Positions 54,931 through 64,000 of a stretch of DNA of 64,000 nt are shown here, piece after piece (position 1 is the stretch's first letter; each line of letters starts with the position of its first letter). Position numbers and translations under genes: made by a program. The notes beneath the pieces are model-generated. The model did not search any database. It saw only the letters and a program-made list of their open reading frames with translations, and was not told where the DNA came from. The DNA lies in the NCBI RefSeq assembly GCF_023898315.1, contig NC_064619.1:297328150-297392149 (forward strand). The letters are read 5' to 3'. The DNA comes from Schistocerca nitens. Lineage: Eukaryota; Arthropoda; Insecta; Orthoptera; Acrididae.

Positions 54931-56978
54931 CTGGGCCTAAAAATTGTAAAATTGTTCACCTGTTGATTACAGTTTCCTGAAACATAATTAATATTAATCT
55001 ATTATTCACCACAGAATATAAAATGAACAATTAAAACATCATTTTTGTAAAAAAAAGGTGAAATATATCTTGTTGACAAAGCACGTTATATATCACTCTT
55101 AACTCCTAATGTCCCCTACAGGGTACACTGGAATTTCAATACATTTTTCAAAGACAATTGTAAAATTGTTAAAATTATAATTTTAAATAATTATTATCTG
55201 ATTATTCATTTACATTCTCCAATGTAAATTATACTGAATAAAGCAATAACAAAATGCTTACAAAGAGCCTCTCCTCTGAAAATACGTTTTCTTCTGAAAG
55301 ACATTTTCTATTCTGCCTAGCAATAATGTAATTCAACACAGCGATGACGAACTGTTGTTGCATGAGATGCTGCCAGTTTCAAATAATGCTATGTGTTATG
55401 TCCCCCATAGGGGACACCATGACTGAGGACGATAGGCCACGATTCTGCCGCTGTCGAATTCCAGTACTTGCTAGTAGAAGCTTTTCCTTATTGCACGAGG
55501 CATAAAACAATTTTCTCACAAAGCACTTACATTCGAACGCTGTTTCTGAATAAGAAACCCACTGTGCAGTATTATCTTACATATTTTATTTTTTATGTAT
55601 TTATTTAAGATGGTTTGATTTGGGCCATCCCGCTCCTCTCTAACAACAGTACAGGATCTCACATATGCAGTATCCATTACATCACAGCTTCATAAAAAGT
55701 AACAATATTAGTATGACAACTTGTATTAAAATGATTTGAGTGTCTGAAGTGGCAGTGTGAGTAAATTATTGACTACAGACTAGCAAAGTTATTAAGGCAT
55801 TACTTGTACAACTGCAGCTACTGCCATTGATAGTGAAAACAACAATAATAATAATAATAATAATTGTGATATTAATACCAATAATAATAATAGTGATATT
55901 AATACCAATTATGACAAAGGTACATATAAGAAGAACTTGTAAGCGAACAACATAGGTGTTTTCCGATATACCGAGTTCTGAGAAAAGGAAATTTAAGGAG
56001 ACAGCGTGAGCTAAGAAGATTCGATCGGAAAGAAGGATGTACAGGAACAATGATAATCCATATCGTTACTTTAATAGATACGTCATTACCTGTCTTTTGG
56101 AGCTGGAGATATTATTTAGTTTTTTAATACAATGCGGGAGGTTGTTCCAGAATTGGCTTCCTGATACTGAGGACGATTTCGAGAAGGAGGCTGAACGATG
56201 GAATGGGAAAGTATTTTGCTATTATTAGAACAGGCGTTTCTGCGATTTTGTTCGGACAAGGGCGTTAAGGTCTAGGAGAGATATGACAGTGTTCATCAAT
56301 AAGACAGTAGAGAAGACAGAGGGTTTGAAAATATCTGCACGTGCCTGCACACAGTTAGGATAGCTGTGCATGTGATGATGGAATTTGATCAAAGAATCAA
56401 ATATAGCAGCTGTAACGAACACAGGCATTTGCAACCAGTTGCACGCACCGTGAGCCGTCTTGAGAAAGGCCTTGCAATATAAGTAAGTGTTTGTACAAGT
56501 TTATATTTCAGGTCAAGAGGGAAAAGTTTTTTTTATATTTTTGTAGTGCTTGGAGAACTGCTGATACTTTCTTGCACATTACAGTTAACGTGCCCAGTCC
56601 AGTTTAGATTTTCATCTTTCATTACTCCTACAGTCTTTGCTGGAGAAGAGAAGTTCATTATTGTCCCGTTCGGGGTTGAAGATGGTAGGGATTCCCGATA
56701 TTTCGAGCTACTGAAACTAGAGAAAGTATCGCTTTAGTTTTTGATGGGTTGAGCGTTAACTCTTTATCTTCAGCTAGGTGCACTCAGGTCAGTACTGAAA
56801 TTCTCGATAGCTGTCTTCAGTTTTATAGGTCAATATTCGTAAACCTCACCTAATTACTTTTGCTAGCACCAATACTGACGAACGCTTATACACTCTAAGA
56901 GAAAAAGACCAAGACACTACGAATGGGACGAAAATCGGTGCAGACAACACATAATTACAATTTCCAAAAAAAAAAATT
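54931..56978. other. No gene recognised; (AAT)n microsatellite
   Basis: Contains an AAT-rich tract with two ATTAATACCAAT-type repeats (55838-55912). Two GTCCCCNACAGGGG-type palindromes lie at 55110-55126 and 55399-55417. Text around 56130-56360 resembles an abundant repeat that I could not name. No coding frame is supported. Confidence 0.45.
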
Positions 56979-58105
56979 GATGATTTATTGAAGAGAAAGA
57001 TCTTCACAAATCGAGAAAGTCATTAACGCTTTTGTTTCGCCTCTGGACCTTACGCAGTTATTCGGATTGGCTTTGGTTGACGGAGTTACTGGATGTCCTC
57101 CTGAGGGATTTAGTGCCAAATTCTGTCCATCTGCCACGTTAGATCATCACAATTCTGAGTTGGGCCGCTGTCCATAATGCTCCAAACGTTTCACAGACCC
57201 TGCTGGCCAGGCAGGGTTTGGGAAGCACGAAGACAAGCAGTTCCCCACCTCACCTGGTGTGTCTCCAGACACGTCTTCGCTGGTCATCGTGGCTCAGTTC
57301 GAAGCAGGGCTCATCACTGAAGACAATTCTAATCCATTTACTTAGATTCCAGGCCGAAGACTTGGCTGGAGACGCTCTGAACACCAGTGGGATACGAGCC
57401 TGACTGTCGCCCACCACATGGTCCGACAGCCAGAAGTGATGGTTTAGGATGCCATTTCTTTTCATAACAGGACCTCTTTGGTTGTCAACCGCGGCATCCT
57501 TACAGGACAGCGGTACATCGACGATATTCTACATCCCGTTTAGTCGCCCTTTATGGCATGTCATCCTGGGCTTACACTTCAGCTCCCGCACACGGCAGGA
57601 GTTACTGCTGTTTGTCTTCGTGCATGTCAGCCCCTACCGTCGCCAGCGACGTCGCCGTATCTCTTTCCAGTTGAGAGTGCTTGCAACATTATGAACACGG
57701 CCCTCCAACCAGCTCGAGATTTTAACTATCTAATGCGACATTTGGACACAATTTGGCACGATATGCCGCAGGAGAACATCCAAAACTTCTATCAGTCAGT
57801 GCGAAGCCGAATAATTGCTTGCATAAGAGCCAGAAATGGTTCAAATGGCTCTGAGCACTATGCGACTTAACTTCTGAGGTCATCAATCTCCTAGAACTTA
57901 GAACTACTTAAACCTAACTAACCTGAGGCCATCACACACATCCATGCCCGAGGCAGGATTCGAACCTGCGACCGTAGCGGTCGCGCGGTTCCAGACTGAA
58001 GCGCCTAGAACCGCTCGGCCACAGCGGCCGTCGCCAGAAGTGGAACAACGCGATATTGTCTTGGTCAATTCGTGAGGGTCTTTCTTTTGAGTAAATCATC
58101 CAATT
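56979..58105. mobile_element. Long-TIR Tc1-like element with inverted interior, carrying a SINE
   Basis: The ends are inverted repeats of about 200 bp: left 56979-57190, right about 57720-58105 excluding the SINE. Both arms contain the 3' end of the transposase gene (IWHDMPQENIQNFYQS on the right plus strand; its decayed equivalent on the left minus strand). The interior is mosaic. On the minus strand 57465-57250 has SQARIPLVFRASPAKSSAWN and VFSDEPCFELS with the first aspartate, while on the plus strand 57458-57840 has RGILTGQRYIDDILHP, a QLPHTAG block and LFPVE (equivalent to the catalytic glutamate). Compared with the sister element at 58735 the segment of about 57195-57450 is flipped. Not functional. 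Confidence 0.8.
57840..58032 (-). repeat. SINE family A copy
   Basis: Minus-strand copy in the right arm of the long-TIR Tc1. Duplications GCCAGAAATGG (57829-57839) and GCCAGAAGTGG (58033-58043) differ at one base. Confidence 0.92.
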
Positions 58106-58734
58106 TTCCTGAAGTGGTCATCATTTGTTTGTCTGTACACGTAAATCACATCTACCGTTCGTCGTAATTACTCACTTATAATACTATTTCGAGAATTTTA
58201 GACGAGTCCATTCTTTTTGGTTCATGGAGTATCCTTCCGTTCAGATTGCTCCTTGCTTTTGTTTTCATCGGAAGTGTATCCATAAGCTAGACTTCTAGAA
58301 GGTACGAGAAACCACTTTGGCCCCTCCACGTGACACGTCTTCCACTCACATCAGCGTCCCCGCTTCTCGCCTGGTAGCTCCTCCAGTCGCTTTCCGGTAC
58401 AATGACAAAAATGAATTCTGCTGCTCCGCTATCTTCAAAATTGCCAAGCAATCAGACGACAAGTTCGATTTATATGCGCAACTATCAATTAATTCAACAG
58501 TTTCACTGCATATGTTCAAATCTAGTAAATATTAATTTTTTTATCTTCAGTTATTATGTAATAGACTCTTACACACACACATACACACACACACACACAC
58601 ACAAAATAAGAAAAACGACCCATCACGAAGGAATTATCCGAATGGGATGTAAATAGGTAGATGTGATGTATGTGTACAGACAAAGAGATGATTAAAATTT
58701 CAGAAGAAATGGATGATACAGTCAAGAGGTATGG
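58106..58734. other. Spacer with (CA)n microsatellite
   Basis: A CA repeat of about 17 units lies at 58570-58604. No gene is recognised. Confidence 0.5.
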
Positions 58735-59630
58735 CTTCACAAATTGATCAAGTCACTAACGCGATGGTCCACCTCTGACCCTTAAGCAAGCACTTATTCG
58801 GCTTATCGTTGACTGATACAGCTGTTCGATATCCTGCTGAAGGATATCGTACCAAATTATGTCCGACTGGTGAGTTAGAGCGTCAGAATCTTGAGCTGCC
58901 AATAATGCTCCGAACGTTCTCAAATGAGGACTAATCCGGTGACAAAAAGGCCATGTAGGGTTTCGAAAGCGCAAAGACAAGCAGTAGAAACTCTCGCCTT
59001 ATGCGAGAGGACTTCTCCAGATACGCCTTCGGTCTGGAATCTCACTGATTGGAGTAGAACTTTCTTCAGTGATGAGTCCCGCTTCGGAATGAGCCCCGAA
59101 GACCAGCGAAGGCTTGTCTGGAGACTTCCTGGACAGCCTACCATATTGGCCGACAACCAGGAACGATTATCTCGGATCCATTTCATTTCATGGCAGGACA
59201 CCTATGATGGCCATCCGCGGCACCCTTGAAGCACAGTGATACGTCGACAGTATTCTACGCCACGTTTTGACGTTGTCTGTCATGGCAAGCCATCCAGGAC
59301 ATACTTTTGAACAAGGTAATACCCACCCGCACATGGGGACCGTTTCTCTGCTTGTCTTCGTGGTTGTCAGACAATACCTTGGCCAGCAATATCACCACAT
59401 CTGTCCCCAGTTGAGAAACCTTGGAGAATTATAGCCGGGTCCTCCAATCATCCTGGGATTTTGACGATTTAACGCGCCAATTGGACAGAATTTGGCACGA
59501 TACCCCTCACGAGGATTCCAATAACTCCGTTAATAAATGCCAAGGGCACAAGGGCAATGACTATACTACTATGACTATTCTACTAAAGGCCATGGGCGGA
59601 CCAACGAGTTATTGATTTGCGCAATTTCTG
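58735..59630 (+). mobile_element. Long-TIR Tc1-like element
   Basis: The left arm (58735-58925) encodes, on the minus strand, the transposase C terminus IIWYDILQQDIEQLYQSTIS and SACLRVRGGPS. The right arm (about 59430-59630) encodes the same end on the plus strand (a degraded IWHDTPHED). Between them the plus strand reads RQAVETLALCERTSPDTPSV, WNLTDWSRTFFSDESRFGMS (first aspartate) and QRRLVWRLPGQ, then decays through an RRQYSTPRF block. The second aspartate and glutamate blocks are present only as fragments. The N-terminal DNA-binding half is missing, so the element must be non-autonomous. Confidence 0.8.
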
Positions 59631-59984
59631 AAGCTCTTTAACGTAAGTAAATTATCCTATTATAGTCAGAGCGAGGGAGGGGGGGAGAGGGGGTCAGAAG
59701 GAATATCATTGCTACGCTTTCACAAACCTGGGGAGGATTATTAATACTCTGTAGAAAAATGAGAGAGAGGCAGAGAGATAGATGGACTGACGAAGGTAGT
59801 ATGTGCCACTTCGTTCTTTTCAATCCAATAGTCCTTACATTTTCAGACGAGTGTCGCATTGTTTGACAAGACAAGTAGTAGTAGTACAGCGGTACCATTT
59901 TTCGTAGGCCGTGACTGAGCCCTAGAGACACTGCTTTAATGCAAGTTGGGCGATCCTGAGAGCCGGATGCGGCGACAGTATAAG
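59631..59984. other. No gene recognised
   Basis: Spacer with a short GAGGGAGGGGGGGAGAGGGGG purine tract near 59670-59690. Confidence 0.4.
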
Positions 59985-60185
59985 GTGGTGTATTTGTACC
60001 CGCTGCGCGCCGTTAACACAGGATTTATGGTTGCGGCGCGCGAGAAGGACGACGAGGAAATTGCGGCGCTGTCCTTGGTCGTCTGCGGCCGGCCGGACAG
60101 GCGTGGTCTGGTGAAAGGAGCGCCGGGATCGCCCTCCGGACAAACTGCACCGCATTCCGTGGCGCGGCCTGCCTGCTGATCTGTT
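59985..60185. other. CpG-rich island without recognised exon
   Basis: GC- and CpG-rich DNA with open frames on both strands (59946-60179 plus; 60293-59922 minus). Neither product matches a family known to me. It could be a host exon or regulatory DNA. Confidence 0.4.
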
Positions 60186-60224
60186 GCAAGGGCACTTCCT
60201 CCGTAGCACACGGCTGCCACGATC

Positions 60225-60300
60225 ACATCTACATCTGTTCTCCGTAAACCGTCCTCCGGTGTGTACGGAGGGTTCTCTTTGTGTCACAGGCACTTTGGAA
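60225..60300 (-). mobile_element. LINE 3' end fragment
   Basis: The plus strand has CACATCTACATCTGTTCTCC, GTAAACCGTCCTCCGGTGTG and TACGGAGGGTTCTCTTTGTG. This is the reverse complement of the 3' end of the Jockey/CR1-like LINE at 23.3 kb (compare TCCCTCCGCCACACACCGTT and AAATGTAGATGTAG there). Only 75 bp remain. Confidence 0.7.
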
Positions 60301-60724
60301 GGTGTCCATCATAAACAGACATATATTCTGTTTTTTTAAGTACCTTTGTCTCGCGAAGAATTGATGGAATTCCGCATATTCGCATCTACCTCGGCTGCAC
60401 GAGTCTGCCTGAGGTGTCTTAGATGAAAGTGGCTTCCACCATTGTGTAACGAGGGCGTGGTCACCACACATGGCGTGTCGGTTTGGAAGAAAATCAAGTC
60501 ATTCTGCTTCAGTCTATTCTGTTTGGCTGCACTGGAATGAAGACGTCGTTTGTTCGTGTGTGATACGGTATGATAACGAGCGTGGCTGCATTAAGATATA
60601 CTGAGGGAAAGAGAGGGAGTGATGCATAAAAGCAGCAAGTGGGTTTTATTGACGAAGTGATTACAACAAGCATATACAGCTCAACTCAGTGCTACTATTT
60701 TGAACAAAAGGTGATATATGCAGA

Positions 60725-60832
60725 TTCAAGCGACGAATGAAAAGCGGTGCCAAGTCCGGGATTGGAACCCGTGTCTCCTGCTCACTAGGCAGATCGGCTG
60801 ACCATTGCACCAGTGGTTTTGCAAGACTACAC
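60725..60832 (-). repeat. tRNA-Ala-like SINE head (family E)
   Basis: On the minus strand CCACTGGTGCAATGGTCAGC (A box), TGCCTAGTGAGCAGGAG with an anticodon-loop-like CTAGTGA, and CGGGTTCCAATCCCGG (B box) are followed by CTTGGCACCGCTTTTCATTC. The same head recurs at 63700-63815. Confidence 0.75.
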
Positions 60833-61054
60833 GGACTACCCTAGCACGTCTCCCTAAATTACCATTCACACCTCAGCTCCCTTGGTGTTCTTCCTAAACT
60901 CAAATACACTACTGGCCATTAAAATTGCTACACCACGAAGATGACATGCTACAGACGCGTAATTTAACCGACAGGACGAAGATGCTGTGATATGCAAATG
61001 ATTAGCTTTTCAGAGCATTCACACAAGGTTGACGCCGGTGGCGACACCTACAAC

Positions 61055-62300
61055 TATGGGACTTAACATCTCAGGTCATCAGTCCCCTAGAACTTGTTGT
61101 TGTGGTCTTCAGTCCTGAGACTGGTTTGATGCAGCTCTCCATGCTACTCTATCCTGTGCAAGCTTCTTCATCTCCCAGTACCTACTCCAACCTACATCCT
61201 TCTGAATCTGCTTAGTGTATTCATCTCTTGGTCTCCCTCTACGATTTTTACCCTCCACGCTGCCCTCCAATGCTAAATTTGTGATCCCTTGATGCCTCAA
61301 AACATGTCCTACCAACCGATCCCTTCTTCTAGTCAAGTTGTGCCACAAACTTCTCTTCTCCCCAATCCTATTCAATACCTCCTCATTAGTTACATGATCT
61401 ACCCACCTTATCTTCAGCATTCTTCTGTAGCACTACATTTCGAAAGCTTCTATTCTCTTCTTGTCCAAACTGGTTATCGTCCATGTTTCACTTCCATACA
61501 TGGCTACACTCCATACAAATACTTTCAGAAACGACTTCCTGACACTTAAATCTATACTCGATGTTAACAAATTTCTCTTCTTCAGAAACGATTTCCTTGC
61601 CATTGCCAGTCTACATTTTATATCCTCTCTACTTCGACCATCATCAGTTATTTTACTCCCTAAATAGTAAAACTCCTTTACTACTTTAAGTGTCTCATTT
61701 CCTAATCTAATCCCCTCAGCATCACCCGATTTAATTTGACTACATTCCATTATCCTCGTTTTGCTTTTGTTGATGTTCATCTTATATCCTCCTTTCAAGA
61801 CACTGTCCATTCCGTTCAACTGCTCTTCCAAGTCCTTTGCTGTCTCTGACAGAATTACAATGTCATCGGCGAACCTCAAAGTTTTTACTTCTTCTCCATG
61901 AATTTTAATACCTGCTCCGAATTTTTCTTTTGTTTCCTTTACTGCTTGCTCAATATACAGATTAAATAACATCGGGGAGAGACTACAACCCTGTCTCACT
62001 CCTTTCCCAACCACTGCTTCCCTTTCATGCCCCTCGACTCTTATAACTGCCATCTGGTTTCTGTGCAAATTGTAAATAGCTCCCTGTATTTTACCCCTGT
62101 CAACTTCAGAATTTGAAAGAGAGTATTCCAGTTAACGTTGTCAAAAGCTTTCTTTAAGTCTAGAACTTAGAACTACTTATACCCAACTAGCCTAAGGACA
62201 TCACACACACCCATGCCCGAGGCAGGATTCGAACCTGCGACCGCAGCGGTAGCGCGGTTCCTGACTGAAGCGCCTAGAACCGCATGGCCACACCGGCCGG
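61055..62300 (-). repeat. SINE family A copy split by an RTE LINE
   Basis: The SINE tail (61055-61095) and its body and head (62160-62300) are separated by the LINE at 61096-62159. The SINE is flanked by CTACAAC at 61048-61054 and 62301-62307, within Tc1 sequence that reads continuously once it is removed. The extreme 3' end of the SINE (GAGCCATTTGAACC) is missing. Confidence 0.93.
61096..62159 (-). mobile_element. 5'-truncated RTE LINE, well preserved
   Basis: The minus strand reads the RT palm onward with few defects. Frame 62068-61433 has RQGCSLSPMLFNLYIEQAVK, catalytic FADD (61862-61873), QLNGMDSVLKGGYKMNINKS, YYLGSKITDDGRSREDIKCR and WSVAMYGSETWTITSLDKKR. After one frame break near 61430, MLKIRWVDHVTNEEVLNRIG to WRAASNQSQD completes the protein (61420-61109). 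The 3' end GACCACAACAAC starts at 61096. Target-site duplication CTAGAACTT lies at 61087-61095 and 62160-62168, overlapping SINE sequence. It is probably among the youngest LINE insertions in the window. Confidence 0.94.
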
Positions 62301-62390
62301 CTACAACGTGCTAACATGAGGAAAGTTTCCAACCGATTTCTCATACTCAAACAGCATTTGACCGGCGTTGCCTGGTGAAACGTTGTTGTG

Positions 62391-63440
62391 ATGCCACGTG
62401 TAAGGAGAAGAAATGCGTACCATCACGTTTCCGACTTTGATAAAGGTCGGATTGTAGCCTATCGCGATTGCGGTTTATCGTATCGCGACATTGCTGCTCG
62501 CGTTGGTCGAGATCCAATGACTGTTAGCAGAATATGGAATCGGTGGGTTGAGGAGAGTAATACCGAACGCCGTGCTGGATCCCAACGGCCTCGTATCACT
62601 AGCAGTCGAGATGACAGGCATATTATCCGCATGGCTGTAACGGATCGTGCAGCCACGTCTCGATCCCTGAGTCAACAGATGGGGACGTTTGCAAGACGAC
62701 AACCATCTGCACGAACAGTTCGACGACGTTTGCAGCAGCATGGACTATCAGCTCGGAGACCATGTCTGCGGTTACCCTTGACGCTGCATCACAGACAGGA
62801 GCACCTGCGGTGGTGTACTCAACAACGAACCTGGGTGCACGAATGGCAAAACGTCATTTTTTCGGATAAATCCAGGTTCTGTTTACAGCATTATGATGGT
62901 CGCATCCGTGTTTGGCGACATCACGGTGAACGCACATTGGAAGGGTGTATTCGTCATCGCCATACTGGCGTATCACCCGGCGTGATGGTATGGGGTCCCT
63001 GGGGTGCCATTGGTTACACGACTCGGTCGCCTCTTCTTCGCATTGACGGCACTTTGAACAATAGACGTTACATTTCAGATGTGTTACTACCCGTGGCTCT
63101 ACCCTTCATTCGATCCCTGCGAAACCTTACATTTCAGCAGGATAATGCACGACCGCATGTTGCAGGTCCTGTACGGGCCTTTCTGGATGCAGAAAATGTT
63201 CGACTGCTGCCCTGGCCAGCACATTCTCCAGATCTCTCACCAATTGAAAACGTCTGGTCAATGGTGGCCGAGCAACTGGCTCGTCACAATACGCCAGTCA
63301 CTACTCTTGATGAACGGTGGTATCGTGTTGAAGCTGCATGGGCAGCTGTACCTGTACACGTCATCCAAGCTCTGTTTGACTCAATGCCCAGGCGTATCAA
63401 GGCCGTTAGTACGGCAAGAGGTGGTTGTTCTGGTTACTGA
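62391..63440 (+). CDS. Tc1-family transposase, apparently intact (DD34E)
   Basis: The transposase would excise and reinsert the surrounding Tc1 element. From MPRVRRRNAY it has about 349 residues; another methionine sits one codon upstream (62388) and cannot be excluded as the start. DNA-binding region: DFDKGRIVAYRDCGLSYRDI and SARTVRRRLQQHG. Catalytic residues: aspartate in IFSDKSRF, aspartate in FQQDNARPH and glutamate in DLSPIENVW, the last two separated by 34 residues as usual for Tc1. A three-residue insert repeats GPW/GA wording in VMVWGPWGAIGY compared with the usual VMVWGAI. No stop interrupts it. The insertions upstream may separate it from its own promoter in the terminal repeat. Confidence 0.94.
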   Translation: MPRVRRRNAYHHVSDFDKGRIVAYRDCGLSYRDIAARVGRDPMTVSRIWNRWVEESNTERRAGSQRPRITSSRDDRHIIRMAVTDRAATSRSLSQQMGTFARRQPSARTVRRRLQQHGLSARRPCLRLPLTLHHRQEHLRWCTQQRTWVHEWQNVIFSDKSRFCLQHYDGRIRVWRHHGERTLEGCIRHRHTGVSPGVMVWGPWGAIGYTTRSPLLRIDGTLNNRRYISDVLLPVALPFIRSLRNLTFQQDNARPHVAGPVRAFLDAENVRLLPWPAHSPDLSPIENVWSMVAEQLARHNTPVTTLDERWYRVEAAWAAVPVHVIQALFDSMPRRIKAVSTARGGCSGY

Positions 63441-63699
63441 TTTCTCAGGATCTATGCAACCAAATTGCGTGAAAATGTAATCACATGTCAGTTCTAGTGC
63501 AATATATTCGTCCAATGAATACCCGTTTATCATCTGCATTTCTTTTTGGTGTAGCAAATTTAATGGCCAGTAGTGTAGCATTGTATTGGAAAAACTCCTC
63601 ACAATCGAACGAAATGGGGGATCTTCCTTGAAATGCAGGGAGAGGTGCTTTAATCAAATGAATCTGTATGGTTCCAGAGACCTTTTCAAGTCTCAAACA

Positions 63700-63815
63700 T
63701 GCGTGATAGATATATGGAGACTTAAGAGACGAATGAAAATTTATACAAAGGCGGGATTCGAACCCATATCTCCTGCTCGCTAGGCAGATGCACCAACCAC
63801 TACACCACCTTGTTG
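63700..63815 (-). repeat. tRNA-Ala-like SINE head (family E)
   Basis: Minus strand: GGTGGTGTAGTGGTTGGTGC (A box), CTGCCTAGCGAGCAGGAG (anticodon-loop-like CTAGCGA, AGC) and GGGTTCGAATCCCGCC (B box), then CTTTGTATAAATTTTCATTC. A relative lies at 60725-60832. Confidence 0.78.
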
Positions 63816-63968
63816 TTCGATGGTGAGGTGCTACTCCAGTACAGCTGGAGAATCTCCGCAATGCTGTTGGAGTTTAGTGAAAATATCAAGTGGTTTGAAG
63901 CATAAATGAGAATTGGGACTGAGGACGGAGGCGTGCTGGGGTAGTCAAAACAGTTGTGCGAAGCCACT
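63816..63968. other. Spacer
   Basis: No supported feature. Confidence 0.4.
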
Positions 63969-64000
63969 CGGCTAGGGTGGCGTAGTGGTTAGCCAATGGT
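63969..64000 (+). repeat. tRNA-like head cut by the window edge
   Basis: GGGTGGCGTAGTGGTTAGCC is an A-box-like start very similar to the family E heads, now on the plus strand. The rest lies beyond the window. Confidence 0.5.

Larger units (their letters stand above)
60907..63575 (+). mobile_element. Tc1-like transposon with nested SINE and LINE
   Basis: The termini CACTACTGGCCATTAAAATT (60907) and its reverse complement (ending 63575) are inverted for about 30 bp, through TTGCTACACCA, and TA dinucleotides lie outside at 60905-60906 and 63576-63577. Without the insertions at 61055-62300 the element is about 1.4 kb, a normal Tc1 size. The insertions are in the 5' untranslated part, upstream of the transposase start, so the gene itself is untouched. 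Confidence 0.95.

Noticed and set aside
1-64000. CRISPR arrays, bacterial operons, riboswitches, phage genes
   Set aside because: No regular spacer arrays, ribosome binding sites or prokaryotic gene spacing; the content is that of an insect nuclear genome.

Overview
This window looks like nuclear DNA from a large, repeat-rich insect genome, most likely an orthopteran of the locust or grasshopper type. That reading rests on recognising, from memory, the abundant tRNA-derived SINEs, the RTE and Jockey/CR1-like non-LTR elements and the Tc1/mariner families; it was not checked by search. No prokaryotic gene organisation, rRNA gene, CRISPR array or free-standing tRNA gene is visible. Nearly every recognisable feature is a transposable element or a remnant of one.

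The one convincing host gene is the first coding exon of a chemosensory protein (CSP/OS-D family) at 31565-31748 (+). It has a GC-rich TATA promoter, a signal peptide, the first two cysteines of the family and a splice donor at the family's conserved intron position. I could not find the second exon downstream, so the rest of the window (about 32 kb) is either its intron or unrelated DNA.

Layout: 1-4 kb, a Jockey/CR1-like reverse-transcriptase fragment, a decayed Tc1 and an intact Tc1 (2550-3971). 5.5-9 kb, a decayed LINE interrupted by a SINE, then a mariner remnant with long terminal repeats. 10-19 kb, SINEs, a LINE 3' end, a 29-bp minisatellite, a Tc1 fragment, a long RTE copy (14.2-16.5 kb), a divergent RTE and another Tc1. 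20-30 kb, Tc1 and LINE remnants riddled with SINEs. 31-32 kb, the CSP exon, with an RTE 3' end just upstream and RTE plus SINE debris in the putative intron. 33-52 kb, low-density DNA with SINEs, a palindromic element, a tandem-dimer repeat family and a MITE. 52-55 kb, a Tc1 fragment and a broken piggyBac transposase. 57-60 kb, two Tc1-like elements whose long terminal repeats carry the 3' end of the transposase. 60.9-63.6 kb, a Tc1 with an open transposase frame interrupted by a SINE that is itself interrupted by an RTE LINE.

These parts do not form a shared pathway. The window is best read as a layered record of transposition around one chemosensory-protein exon. SINE target-site duplications and nesting give the relative order of many insertions. 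I see no candidate for a new multi-gene system. The most unusual structures are the long-repeat Tc1 pair, the 32-residue catalytic spacing in one intact Tc1, the SINE with a swapped tRNA head and the three-level nest.
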